A DNA stretch of 64,000 nucleotides from Megalobrama amblycephala. Taxonomy: Eukaryota; Chordata; Actinopteri; Cypriniformes; Xenocyprididae. Of this stretch, positions 1-10,331 are shown piece by piece; the first letter of the stretch is position 1; each line of letters opens with the position of its first letter. The DNA is taken from contig NC_063061.1 of assembly GCF_018812025.1 (NCBI RefSeq), forward strand, positions 34,425,493-34,489,492, in the 5' to 3' direction. The notes beneath the pieces are model-generated. The model made no database searches and was not told where the DNA came from. It saw only the letters and a list, made by a program, of their open reading frames with translations. A program made the translations under genes and the position numbers.

Positions 1-4
1 ATTT

Positions 5-240
5 TTGCTGAGGGTGGGGGTAATTGACAACCTGGCATATGATGTGGTAATAGGGGATGACTTCCCTTCTTTAACTGATCTGATCAATGCAACACCCAAA
101 ACTTGTGCCGTGGTAACTCGATCTCAAACCAAAGGGTTACAGCCCCTTCCTAATGCTGATGCAGATTTGTTTGGTTCTGGGGGGAAGGTTAAAAAGAGTA
201 AAAGACAACGAAGGCAAGAAAAAATAAGGGAAAAGATAAG
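5..240 (+). pseudogene. C-terminal end of retroelement protease/linker (Gmr1-like element)
   Basis: This is the partial upstream end of the retrotransposon polyprotein; the rest lies outside the window. The frame reads a hydrophobic segment ending GDDFPSLTDLI, which resembles the end of a gypsy-type aspartic protease (the G-R-D-W-like terminal block), followed by a basic K/R-rich linker. The active-site D-S/T-G is not in the window. The open frame changes relative to the integrase-RT frame within about 200-240, where there is a run of six A (219-224). This may be a mutation or a slippage site. The assignment rests on position and weak motif similarity. Confidence 0.5.
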
Positions 241-3039
241 GCCCAGGATGTTGCACTATGTCTCCCTGGTCCTGAGTCTGATTTAATAGATTCTCAATGG
301 CGAGTGCCTGACAATTTTGAGGAGTTGCAGAGGTCAGATATTACCTTACAACCCCTCTTTCAAAAAGTGTGTGAGGTAGATGGTAATCTTGTGGGTGTAT
401 CACAGTTTGGTGGGGATCAGTACATCTTAAAAGACAATCTTTTGTATATGGCAAATACAGAGAGTCCCAGATTGGTTGTGCCCACTGAACTGCGTAAGAT
501 GATCTTACATCTAGGTCACACTATACCCTGGTCTGGACATTTGGGTCAGCAGAAAACTTATGGGCGAATTAGTCAAAGATTTTATTGGCCCAAAATGTAT
601 CAGGATGTACAAAATTACTGTAAGACCTGTTCTGAGTGCCAGCTCGTAGCTCCGGTCCAGAAGGCAGACAGAAGTTATTTACAGCCTTTGCCAATCATTG
701 GTACCCCGTTCGATCGAATAGGTATGGACATAATTGGTCCTATGGTAAAGAGTAGTACAGGTAATCAGTTTGCCCTGGTAATTTGCGACTATGCTACTAG
801 ATATCCTGAGGTGTACCCTCTGCGATCCATTCAAGTTAAACATATTGTAAAATGTTTAATTGACTTGATTTCCAGGGTCGGAGTACCTTCCGAGATTATT
901 ACTGACCAAGGAACCAATTTCATGGCGAATGTGATGAAACTCCTATATAAACAACTGGGCATTAAAGGTATCCGAACCACCCCCTTTCATCCACAAACAG
1001 ATGGTTTAGTTGAGCGTTTTAATGGCACACTGAAAAACATGCTCAAAAAGTTTGTGGCTGAGACAGGTAAAGATTGGGATAAATGGATTCCTTTTCTTTT
1101 GTTTGCATATAGAGAGGTGCCCCAATGTTCAACTGGTTTTTCTCCTTTTGAGCTTTTGTATGGCAGGCAAGTTCGAGGCCCCCTGGACATGCTCAAAGAG
1201 GAGTTGACGGCAGAGACACCAGCCCAGTGCAGTATCATCTCTTATGTGTTGCAGATGAGGGACAAGCTGGAGACGTACAGGGCTCTGGCCAAAGACAATC
1301 TACAGAATGCCCAAAAGAAACAGAAGGTATGGTACGACACTCATGCCAGAGAAAGAGATCTAAAACCTGGACAGAAAGTTCTTGTACTGTTACCTTCAGG
1401 TACATGCAAACTGTTGGCCAAGTGGCAGGGTCCGTATGTTGTTACCCGAAAACTGGGCCCTGTAACATATGAGATTCTGTGTCCGGAAAGAAAGCGTCCC
1501 AAACAGATCCTTCATGTTAACCTGTTGAGAGAATTTAAGGAGAGAGGACTTGAACCCAAAGAGCAAGTGGTACTGATGGTGCGGTCAGTCATGGAGGAAG
1601 AAGATGACTTGGAGATGGAACCAATACGACCTTCAGCGGAGGATTCTGGCCTTAATTCACATTTAAGTGAACAACAACAGCAACAACTCGCAGAGGTACG
1701 TCAATCTTTTCCATCCCTCTTCCAGGAAAGACCGGGGCGTACCCAAGTGGTCACCCATAACATCATCTTGAAAGAGGAAGCTCCAATCCGACAGAAACCA
1801 TACCGAGTTCCTGAGAGGATGGTTGAGAGTCTAAAGAAGGAAGTTGAAATGATGTTGGAGATGGGAATCATCGAACCTTCTCAAAGTGAGTGGTCGAGTC
1901 CTATACTTCTGGTTCCTAAGAAAGATGGTGGACTGAGGTTCTGTACAGATTTTAGGAAACTGAACAGCGTATCCTGTTTTGACTCCTATCCAATGCCTCG
2001 GATAGACGAACTGATTGAAAGACTGGGTAAAGCTCATTACATGACGACACTAGACCTATGTAAAGGATACTGGCAGGTACCCCTTGACCCCTCTTGTAAG
2101 CCATATACTGCTTTCCGTGCCCCCACAGGACTATATCAGTACACTGTAATGCCTTTTGGGTTACACGGAGCCCCAGCAACGTTCCAGAGACTTATGGACA
2201 GTGTTCTTGCTGGGTGTGACCGATATGCAGCAGCATATTTAGACGATGTAGTGATATATAGTGGAACGTGGCAGGAACATCTAGAGCATCTTAGTGATGT
2301 CCTACGAAGGCTTCAGAAAGCTGGACTCACTATTAATACCACCAAATGCTCGTGGGCACAAACAGAGGTGAAGTACTTGGGATACCTCATTGGCCATGGT
2401 CAGATTAAGCCACAGGTAGAGAAGCTTAAGTGTATCCAAGATATTCAAAGGCCACAGACAAAGAAACAAGTGAGATCCTTTCTTGGTTTAATTGGGTGGT
2501 ACCGCCGTTTTATCCCTCATTTTGCCTCTTTGGCTACCCCATTGACTGATCTAACCAAGAAGAGTCCTTCTAAGTTTCACTGGACAGATGAATGTGAAAG
2601 AGCTTTCAAAGCACTAAAAGATGTGTTATGTCAAGAGCCTGTTTTACAGGGCCCTGATTTCTCGAAGAGATTCCTTGTGCAGGTGGATGCCTCGGATGTC
2701 GGACTGGGAGCAGTTTTGGCCCAAGGAGAGCCTGGGAGTGAGAGGCCAGTACTGTTCTTGAGCAGAAAACTCTTCGACAGAGAGAGAAGATATTCAACGG
2801 TGGAAAAAGAAGGCCTTGCGATTAAGTGGGCTATTGACTCTCTCCGGTACTACCTACTTGGGCGGGAATTCACCCTGCAAACTGACCATCGAGCCTGGAA
2901 GTGGATGCAGACAATGCAGAGTAGAAATTCGAGGATACTGCGCTGGTGTCTGGCTCTGCAACCTTATAAATTTAACATTGAGCATTGTCCAGGTAAGAAA
3001 AACCTCATTGCTGATTACTTGTCCCGTCTATCGGACTAA
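202..3039 (+). CDS. pol: Retrotransposon pol: integrase, then reverse transcriptase, then RNase H (Gmr1-like order)
   Basis: This is a long open frame with no internal stop. Counting residues from position 304, an H-H-C-C zinc-binding segment (CKTCSEC) precedes an integrase core with D142, D201 and E237, the last two 35 residues apart (DD35E). A GPY/F-like module follows (KWQGPYVV). A complete reverse transcriptase comes next (VPKKDGGLRFC, D584 in TLDLCKGY, YLDD at 645-648, SFLGLIGWYRRFI), then RNase H with D795 (VQVDASDVGLGAVLA) and QTDHRAWKW. Ordinary Ty3/gypsy elements place integrase after RNase H; here it comes first, as described for Gmr1 of cod. Every catalytic residue checked is present, so the protein could have been active recently. 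No methionine clearly starts it, because it continues a polyprotein from upstream. Confidence 0.9.
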   Translation, partial: KTTKARKNKGKDKAQDVALCLPGPESDLIDSQWRVPDNFEELQRSDITLQPLFQKVCEVDGNLVGVSQFGGDQYILKDNLLYMANTESPRLVVPTELRKMILHLGHTIPWSGHLGQQKTYGRISQRFYWPKMYQDVQNYCKTCSECQLVAPVQKADRSYLQPLPIIGTPFDRIGMDIIGPMVKSSTGNQFALVICDYATRYPEVYPLRSIQVKHIVKCLIDLISRVGVPSEIITDQGTNFMANVMKLLYKQLGIKGIRTTPFHPQTDGLVERFNGTLKNMLKKFVAETGKDWDKWIPFLLFAYREVPQCSTGFSPFELLYGRQVRGPLDMLKEELTAETPAQCSIISYVLQMRDKLETYRALAKDNLQNAQKKQKVWYDTHARERDLKPGQKVLVLLPSGTCKLLAKWQGPYVVTRKLGPVTYEILCPERKRPKQILHVNLLREFKERGLEPKEQVVLMVRSVMEEEDDLEMEPIRPSAEDSGLNSHLSEQQQQQLAEVRQSFPSLFQERPGRTQVVTHNIILKEEAPIRQKPYRVPERMVESLKKEVEMMLEMGIIEPSQSEWSSPILLVPKKDGGLRFCTDFRKLNSVSCFDSYPMPRIDELIERLGKAHYMTTLDLCKGYWQVPLDPSCKPYTAFRAPTGLYQYTVMPFGLHGAPATFQRLMDSVLAGCDRYAAAYLDDVVIYSGTWQEHLEHLSDVLRRLQKAGLTINTTKCSWAQTEVKYLGYLIGHGQIKPQVEKLKCIQDIQRPQTKKQVRSFLGLIGWYRRFIPHFASLATPLTDLTKKSPSKFHWTDECERAFKALKDVLCQEPVLQGPDFSKRFLVQVDASDVGLGAVLAQGEPGSERPVLFLSRKLFDRERRYSTVEKEGLAIKWAIDSLRYYLLGREFTLQTDHRAWKWMQTMQSRNSRILRWCLALQPYKFNIEHCPGKKNLIADYLSRLSD

Positions 3040-3047
3040 TTCTATCC

Positions 3048-3070
3048 AGAGGGGGGGGGAAGGGAGAAAA
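3048..3070 (+). other. Polypurine tract of the Gmr1-like element
   Basis: An unbroken run of A/G with nine consecutive G lies just after the pol stop codon and directly before a TGTGAT that begins the LTR. This is the expected plus-strand priming site. Confidence 0.8.
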
Positions 3071-3860
3071 TGTGATAAAATAAGGCTGGTAACTTACAAC
3101 TCAAAGAGCCAAACAATGGGTTTGTTTTAAGATCATTTTTATTCACTGTTTGTTTTTCACATGTGTCCAATGGAAGGTGCACATTCCATTGTGACCCATG
3201 TTTGTCCATCTTAGCCTTTTGGCCTGTAAAACAAGAAAAAGGTGAATGAATTAATGACTTGTTTGTTGATGAAAGTTTTTTTTTGTCTTACCTTCTTCCT
3301 GGAGCTTCCTGATAGGAGGGGCCCGCAAACAGGAAGCTAGGTTTATACCGTCCCAAAGGAGGAGGAGTTCAAGAATTAAGCATGTTTTAAAGGAAATTAC
3401 ATTGTTTGCATGTCTTTTTAGATTCTCATTGGTTTCCATAGGGAAAATAGAGTTTGATAAAGATGATGTGAATATTTGTATTAAAATGCTGATGTTAAAC
3501 ATGTTTTTATAAACAAATGATGTAAATTGTAATTGAAATGGCCTTGACATTGGTCTGTTTGAATTTGAGGGGAGGAGCCTTAAGTTTAAAAAGGGTAATT
3601 GTTAGGACAAAAGGAGAGAGGAACTGAGTGTTACTGTTGGGCCAGTAGCCAACTTACTTTATGTTTCCTATGTAAATATTATTTTGTTTTTTTTTGTTTT
3701 TTTTCCCTTTATTTTTGGTTTTGTTATCATTGTTTTGGAATATTGGTGATTGGAACCCAGTTGCACTGTCTGGAATATGCCCCCACAAGGAAATTAAATT
3801 CATCTTTAAGAACTTTCAGAGTTTTCCATCTTTTTCTTGCTTCCTGCCTTACCACTGTCA
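3071..3860 (+). repeat. 3' LTR of the Gmr1-like element (right end provisional)
   Basis: The LTR begins TGTGATAAAA immediately after the polypurine tract. It contains a GTTTAAAAAGGG TATA-like box near 3586 and an A/T-rich downstream part with AATTAAA near 3793. The right boundary is set at ACTGTCA near 3860 because TG...CA ends are expected and retroviral gag-like coding starts just after. The 5' LTR is outside the window, so the end cannot be verified by self-comparison. Confidence 0.6.
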
Positions 3861-4190
3861 ACGGCCACCTTACAACAACGTTGGAAGGAGATGTCACTGA
3901 GACATTGTTAATCGATGAATGTCCAACGTTGAAACGTGATAATGATAAACCAACAGGCTCGGGCACAACTGCCTTGCCCCATGTTTATTACTGGGAAGAG
4001 CCTGAAAACCATGATACCTTTTTTAAGGAACTGAGAGCTTTCTTAGTCAAACGCATAGGTGCAAAACAGACACCTCAAGGGAAAGTGCATGACCAAAAAG
4101 CAGAAGTAAAACCACCCTTGACCCAGCAAAGAAACTCAGCAGTAGTCTGCTATTACTGCAGGTGAGAAGGTCATATACGCCGTGATTGTA
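3861..4190 (+). pseudogene. gag: ERV gag C-terminal remnant with zinc knuckle
   Basis: The frame ends with a C-X2-C-X4-H-X4-C nucleocapsid knuckle (about 4148-4187), but a TGA stop falls between the second Cys and the His. Upstream is an acidic/polar stretch. The 5' half of gag (matrix, capsid) is missing. The open frame extends back into the neighbouring LTR only by chance. Confidence 0.65.
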
Positions 4191-4339
4191 GGGCATTAAA
4201 AGGTCACCAAAGGAGGAAGCAATGGGTGAAGCCACAGCAACAGAGAAATAAACCACCAGTAGCCACGTATCCCACTACAGAGCATAATAACCAACTATAG
4301 GGGAGCCAGAGTTCCCCAGCCAGAGTCAGTTCCGACTTA

Positions 4340-4735
4340 TCAATGATGACCCTAACTTTTTCAAATCATAGTGAAGATTTACCTTATGTTACATTGATGG
4401 GGCATGGTCAGCCGCAAACGTTCCTTTTGGATTCTGGAGCAGATGTGACATCAATGACCTCCGCACATTATGACGGTGTCAATGTCTAATCAAGTAGTTA
4501 ACTCTGTGGGTATATCAGGAACTGACATTGCATGTCCCGTAACACCTCTTTTAGAAGTAAGAGCTCCTAGATTTAAACCATTTTTTCATAAATGTACAAT
4601 TATACCAGGAACTCTAATTAATTTATTGGGGCATGATATGCATAAATTGAACATGGATATTAAATTTACTGATAAACAAGTTGTGTTTTCCTTCCAGTCC
4701 AGTTTGGACTGCAGGTCTCAGTGAATCCTTTGCCT
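4340..4735 (+). pseudogene. ERV protease remnant
   Basis: A retroviral aspartic protease active-site block, LLDSGADVTS, is encoded around 4424-4455. The frame is broken just afterwards; a second open piece (4470-4724) carries the remaining hydrophobic part, ending GHDMHKLNMDI, which resembles the terminal G-x-D-L region of proteases. Confidence 0.6.
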
Positions 4736-4789
4736 ATGGAGGAGCCCAGTGAACCATAGCCTGTCTCACCACAGCCTGACACACTTCAG

Positions 4790-5804
4790 ATGGTACATCA
4801 CAAGATTAACCAATCATTGTGGTCACAATACAAGGACGACACAGGTTTCATAGACATGGAACCTTATAAAGCTAAACTGAAGATTAACAAACCGGTCTAT
4901 ATTAAACAATATCCTTTGTCTAAAGATAAGGAACTTGGTATCAAACCATTAATTGATAATTTCGTCCAGCAGGGTGTCCTCGTACCAAGGCATTCACCGT
5001 ACAACATGCCTGTGAATCCAGTGGTCAAGGCTGATGGAAAAACATGGCAATTGACCCAGGATTTAAGGGCTATAAATCAGTTGATAACACCGTTGGCACT
5101 GATCATCCCTGACGTTCCAACTGTTAACTCTATTCCGTGTATGCACAAATATTTCATGGTTATTGATCTTTGCGCAGCATTCTTCTCCGTACCTCTACAT
5201 CCAGATACTCAGCCCATTTTAGCTTTTACGTTTCAGAGTAAACAGCTGACGTGGACATGCCTTGCTCAGGGCTTCATTGATTTGCCCGCCGTTTTCTCGG
5301 CAGCAGTGCAAAGAACATTAGCTAAAAATGACTGATTTGCCTTCTACAGTCTGTGTGCTTCAATACGCAGATGACATCCTGGTTTCCAGAGAGACAAAAG
5401 AGGACTGTGAAAAGGCCTCCATCATCGTCTGCAATGTGCTCGCCCAAGCTGGATTCAAGGCCTTAAGAGACAAGCTTCAGTGGGTCCAGTCTAAAGTGAC
5501 ATACTTGAGACACATCATAATGCCAGGTTTGAGAACGATCTCATATGATATGGTCCAGATGATCAGAAAAATGAAGTCCCCTCGAACTGTACAGCAGCTT
5601 CAAAGCTTTCTGGGGTTAGTGAACTACTGTAGATCCTGGATACCTGATTGTGCCATACATGATAGTCATCTACAAAACCTGATTGACCACAAAGCTCCCC
5701 CAAGTACTCTTTTAAAATGGACAGAAGAGGCAGAGCTACATTTCACTGCCTTGAAACAAGCCATCACTACGGCACTCGCGTTGGGCCTTCCCGACTATTT
5801 CTGA
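4790..5804 (+). pseudogene. pol: ERV reverse transcriptase remnant (two frames)
   Basis: The first frame (4790-5335) carries RT fingers and palm (QYPLSKDKELGIKPLI, LTQDLRAINQ, VIDLCAAFFSVPL). The second frame (5328-5804) carries YADDIL near 5363 and the thumb/connection (SFLGLVNYCRSWIPD). The shift around 5325-5335 lies just before the catalytic YADD, so the enzyme is split between frames. The family is class I (MLV-like) pol by motif style. Non-functional. Confidence 0.8.
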
Positions 5805-6815
5805 GATTTCCATTTGCATGTCCGTGAGGCGGAAGGGGTGGCTCTTGGCGTCCTGTTGCAACAGCATGGCTCCACGTATAGACCATTAGCATACCTATCT
5901 AAGAAATTAGATAATATAGCTTCAGGTATGCCAGCATGTATTCGTGCTGTAGCTGCGGCTGCTCTGGTTGTACAGATGGCAGAAAGAATGGTTTTATCGC
6001 ATCCACTGATCCTTTATACCTCTCATCAGGTAGGAGCTATCCTACACAATATGCAAACACAGCATATGACAATGCAACGACGCTCAGGCTATGAGGCAAT
6101 CCAGTTGGCTACCAAAAACCTCACTTTTAAGCCAACAGCATCCATCAACCCTGTGCTATTAGGCATTCTAGGTATGGCTGACATGGTAGATAATGCGACA
6201 GATCATGACTGTATAATTGAATTGACTTCCTCGTGTTCTTCCAGGGCCGATCTTTTGGATATGCCCCTGGATGGGGGGAGAATATTTATATAGATGGTTC
6301 TTGTTCAAAACCTTCTGATGGTGTCTATCTTTGTGGCTATGCTGTGGTGTCAGACCCTGGATAGGTAATAGAGGCTTTCGCCCTGGATTATAATTCGGCC
6401 CAAGCTGCTGAATTAGTAGCATTAATTTGAGCATGTGAACTGATGGCAGGAAAACGTGTAACTATTTACACTGATTCAAAGTATGCATGTTTATCATTTT
6501 GCTAAAACATGGGAAGCTAGAGACTTTAAAACAGCAGATGGCAAACCCATAGCACACTCTAACCTAATAGGACAATTGACTAAGGCAGTACAGTTACCCT
6601 CCGAAGTGGCCATAGTAAAGGTAAAAGGTCACGTAGTAGGGGATAATGAACAAGATGTAGGAACAGAAATGCAGATGAAGCTGCCAAAAAAAGCAGCGAA
6701 GGCTCAAATCAAATCGACATTTGTTGTGGGTAACCAGAGTCAGGTAACTATGACTACGCATATAACTAATATACCTGACATTGATATTAAGATCCTGCAG
6801 AGTCAACCAACATAG
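5805..6815 (+). pseudogene. pol: ERV connection and RNase H remnant
   Basis: Continues from the RT after a stop (TGA near 5801). A connection domain is open from 5814 to 6293. RNase H follows as short stretches: a DGSCSKPSDG block near 6293, an AQAAELVALI block near 6399 and a TIYTDSKYA block near 6465, separated by several stop codons. A further open piece (6483-6815) covers the RNase H end and linker. Confidence 0.7.
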
Positions 6816-6869
6816 GCTGACTTGGAGCATTGGGGAAAACATGGATGTGCCTCAGATAAAGATGGGATC

Positions 6870-7957
6870 TTGAGAGATGAAAAGGGAAGATAGCGCTTCT
6901 GAAGTTAGGATTAATAATTCTTATCAGGCACTACCAAGGCTTGTCACACACAAGCTGTGCAAAAGTAGTACAGGTAATCAATCAATTATGTTGTATCGCA
7001 GATGTACACAAAATGGCGAAGCTCGTTTTAGATGCATGTCTTACATATGCAAAAGTAAATCCGCACAGACCAGTTAAACATGACGCACTGCCGCATCCAC
7101 AAGCACCGTTTCAGAATGTGCAAATTGACTTCACACACATGCTGCAAATAGGTAATTTGAAATACCTTTTGGTAATTGTGGATAGATTTTCAAAGTGGCC
7201 AGAAGCATTCTCATGTCTGAAAGAGAATGCTAAGTCTGTGGTAAAGATTCTAACCAAAGAAATGATTCCTCAATTTGGCATACCTACCACTATTGAAAGT
7301 GATAATGGGACGCCATTCGCGTCTAGGGTAACACAGCTCTTGGCCAAAGCATTGTCAATTGATTGGCATTTCAACACACCCTTCCACATTGTCAGTCATT
7401 GTCTGATGTGGAACATCTTAACCAAAACCCTCAAGAGAAGGCTCACAAAAGCCTCCATAGATACTGGAAAGAAATGGCTAGATTTGCTACCCATGGTATT
7501 GACAGAAATAAGAATGACTCCATCTTCCACTACTAAATTATTGCTGTTTGAAATACTAATGGGTAGGCCTTTCCTGGCCCCATGGGTCAAAGGCCGCACA
7601 GGCATTACTTCCCTAGGTGATCTGGAGGTGATACAGGAGGACTACGTAACTTCCCTCATCAAGAAACTGAATTCTATATATGCTGATGTTTCTCTGTCTT
7701 CCTCTCCCCTTAGAAAAGCCTACTCACCCCTTTGCTCCAGGACAGAGTATGCTGATCAAAAGCCTGAAACTGACAAAGGTGGGAGAACCGAAGTATCTTG
7801 GACCAGCTACGGTGATCGCCGAAACGAGGATAGGAGTTCTGACAGATTACCAACCACAGTAGATACACACTTCGAGAATAAAGCACTGTCCTACAGGAGA
7901 GCAGGCAAGCTCCAATTCAGAATAGAATCTCAAATGGGGATTCACCTAACTGCATAA
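6870..7957 (+). pseudogene. pol: ERV integrase remnant
   Basis: The main frame (6941-7957) contains the integrase core with QIDFTHM (first Asp) and ESDNGTPF (second Asp). In the region where the catalytic Glu belongs, the reading frame gives HCLMWNIL instead, because of a local frame error around 7395-7420. The zinc-binding domain upstream is in pieces. The C-terminal part shifts again near 7680-7860. Confidence 0.75.
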
Positions 7958-8279
7958 CAGGGAGGAGCAAAATACTGATTAAGCTGAGGAAGGAACTACC
8001 TCTAATAGTGAGGTGGGGGTTATCCAAAGCTGGAAGATAGATGGCCCATTGAGCCAAACAGTGTTAACTCCTTACACACCCCTGTATGCACTAAGGGCCA
8101 AATTTTTATTAATGGATATACCACCTCTAGGGTTTTACACAGTGTTCAGTTGCAGAAGCTGTTGCAGCACATATTGTTCAATTAGCTAAGCGCTCCCTAG
8201 AGGAAGAACCAAGATTGGAAGAGATAATTTTTGAGAGACCATATCCAAACAAAATCATGTTTTTTCTGTTCACAACAAA

Positions 8280-8640
8280 GTACGGAAGTGTTTAAAAAGG
8301 ATATGTGTGTGTATTTCTACAATAATCAGATCTTATGTGCACAATGATGTTCCATGACATTCTGTCTTAAAGTGGCCATTGTGAGATTCTAGAAACATCT
8401 TGTGCTCTGTCTCTTTTCATCATGTGATCTTTCTCTGTACACCCTAAAAGGATTCAGGTCTCACGTCATAGTTATACGTGAACTTGTAGTCCTTTTATGT
8501 ACTTCAGTTACTAAACTGTACGAAACTGTAAGTTTAATTTCTTATTTTCTAATTATATAATGTACCCCGAACAATAAACTGTGTGCCATGATTGAACTGC
8601 ACTTTGTGTCTGTCTAGTCATTGGTACCCAGGTATACCTG
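8280..8640 (+). repeat. LTR-like 3' tail of the ERV
   Basis: A non-coding stretch with an AATAAA polyadenylation signal (8573-8578) is followed by a GT-rich segment, as in the R/U5 part of a retroviral LTR. The left end of the LTR and a matching 5' copy were not found, so the boundaries are approximate. Confidence 0.5.
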
Positions 8641-9007
8641 CTTTTCTGTGCTAGATCGCTCAACCTGAAAAGATTTTCTCAAAATACTTGATCTCCAAAT
8701 TATTTTATCTAACAATACCCCACAAATTTGCCCCTATTTAGGGGTGAGCAAAAACATGCCTTTTACTATATTACTATATTGCTGGCTAAAAAAATAAATC
8801 CAAAATTGGTTGAAAAAAATGGCTGGGTGAAAACAACCCAATCTCTGGGTTTGTCCATATTTAACCCAGTATTTTTTAGAGTGTTGGTGCACAGTGAGTG
8901 CACATGTGCAGGTCAGATGTATAAAGGTTGTTTGGGAAAACTGATCATTCACACACCATTGTATTTTATATGAAAATTATATGTAAATATATATTTTGTA
9001 CTTTAAA
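8641..9007. repeat. Intergenic DNA with a MITE fragment
   Basis: The stretch 8820-8882 (AACCCAATCTCTGGGTTTG ... AACCCAGTATTTTTTAGAGTG) matches the inner and terminal parts of the MITE at 42415-42603. The rest is A/T-rich with no recognisable gene. Confidence 0.5.
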
Positions 9008-9148
9008 TATTTGCAAATCTGATATTTTATGTGATGTGTATCAGATGAAGTCATGCACATGTATTCTTGTAACAGCTGTGAAGTCAGTCTACAAAACACA
9101 GCACAGAGATTTATTCACATCCAGAGAGACTGGACACTCACTCTTCAG
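9008..9148 (+). promoter_or_regulatory. Leader/promoter module of receptor A
   Basis: First of nine copies of a conserved, coding-free module of about 110-140 bp. In order: an octamer-like ATTTGCAAAT, a GTGATGTG block, GAAGTCATGCA, CAGCTGTGAAGTCAGTCTAC, ACACAGCACAGAGATTTAT (a TATA-like box) and ACTCTTCAG|GTGATAAAC, a good splice donor at 9149. The likely reading is promoter plus a short 5' untranslated exon. The acceptor of exon 2 is probably TTTTTTTTCAG ending at 9433. Confidence 0.7.
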
Positions 9149-9511
9149 GTGATAAACTCCTCTCTTTGATTCTTCTTGTTTATACACTTAATAAGCAAGA
9201 GTGTCACTGTGTTTATCTGATAATGTACAAAGATTTGGGAAGGAGTTAACACTTTAGCTACTGAGTAAAATGGGACTGATATTTGTTTCATTGAAGAGAA
9301 CTAACAGTTTAAATTAATTCTAGAGAAATATTATAGAAAATGAGATTTTGCAGATGAATGTAGCCTGCAAATATTACATTGCTAAGCCATCTATTTTTCA
9401 TCATTTAATGATTTATTTTTTATTTTTTTTCAGATCTGGATCAATTACAGCTCTCTTTTGTGTAGATCACAAAATTATTTTTTATGAGCCGCCAAAAAGA
9501 CAAACCCAGAG

Positions 9512-10331
9512 ATGAAAAACTCAGTGAACTTCACCGCACCCGAAGCATCTATAAACTCCACAACTCAATCCTTTGGACAAATGATAAGTCTGGAAATCTG
9601 TGCGTACATCATCAATTTCCTGGTTGGTGTTCCTACACACTCCTATGTTATATGGCTCATCATCACAGGAACAGGAAGCGGAGTTGCATCAGAGTTCTTC
9701 ATCCTCTCCATTTGTGAGATTGGAAACTCTTTGAACTGTTTGCTCTTTGTACTTTCAAATTGGTTTTCAAGTATCTTTACACTGTTAATATTTTTAACAG
9801 GACTCTCGTCCTCTGTTTCAGTGTCTGATGTGTGTTGAGCGTTACCTGGCAGTGGTTCATCCTGTAACCTTTCTGAAGTACAAACCTCTCAGATATAGAG
9901 TGATCTGCTGCACCATGGTCTGGATAATCACTTTTGGTTCCTGTTTGTGGTCCATGTTATTTTCTTTTTCAATCAATGCACATATATGGTTAATCTTGAT
10001 GCAGTTCCTCCACTTCCTCTCCATCCAGTTGTTTTGTCTTGTGGCTGTTCTCAGAGCTCTGAAGCAGTCAGGACCAGGAGAGAGAGGGAGAGAGAGAGGG
10101 GAAGAAAACCACACGAAGAGAAGAGCGTTTTATCTAATTTTAATAACAACAGTGAACATGGTTATTATATATGTGCCGATTACTATTTCAGCATTATTTA
10201 GCAATCTGGCAAATCTCAATACTCAGGAAGTTTGGTCTCCTTCAGTGATTTGTTTTGTGCTGGCTGGTTTTGTACAGCCTGTTCTTTATCTGCATCGGAA
10301 TAGAAAACTCTTTTGCTTCTGTTCTCCTTAA
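9512..10331 (+). pseudogene. Receptor A: 7TM receptor pseudogene (10-bp deletion)
   Basis: This copy encodes an N-glycosylatable N-terminus, TM1 with GVPTHSYVIWLIITG, TM2, then after the break CVERYLAVVHP (TM3 end/ICL2), TM4-TM6 and QPVLYLHR (TM7). Compared with receptor C, a 10-bp deletion at about 9805-9810 (between GGACTCTC and GTCCTCTG) shifts the frame just before TM3, so the first frame stops at 9838 and the rest continues in another frame to 10331. A 6-bp in-frame deletion also removes two residues of TM2. Non-functional unless the deletion is an assembly error. Confidence 0.85.

Larger units (their letters stand above)
3861..8640 (+). mobile_element. Degraded class I endogenous retrovirus (gamma/epsilon-like), no env recognised
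   Basis: The segments occur in the order gag nucleocapsid end, protease, RT, RNase H, integrase and LTR-like tail, in several frames with stops between them. The protein style (LDSGAD protease, YADD reverse transcriptase, VDRFSKWPEA-type integrase) is that of the class I retroviral group. No 5' LTR or primer-binding site is seen: gag-like sequence starts right after the preceding LTR, so the 5' end seems lost. Between 7960 and 8280 no envelope protein is recognisable. It cannot produce a virus as it stands. Confidence 0.8.

Noticed and set aside
3599..3860. N-terminal half of an open frame leading into ERV gag
   Set aside because: This part lies in the preceding LTR and reads low-complexity Phe/Cys-rich sequence by chance.
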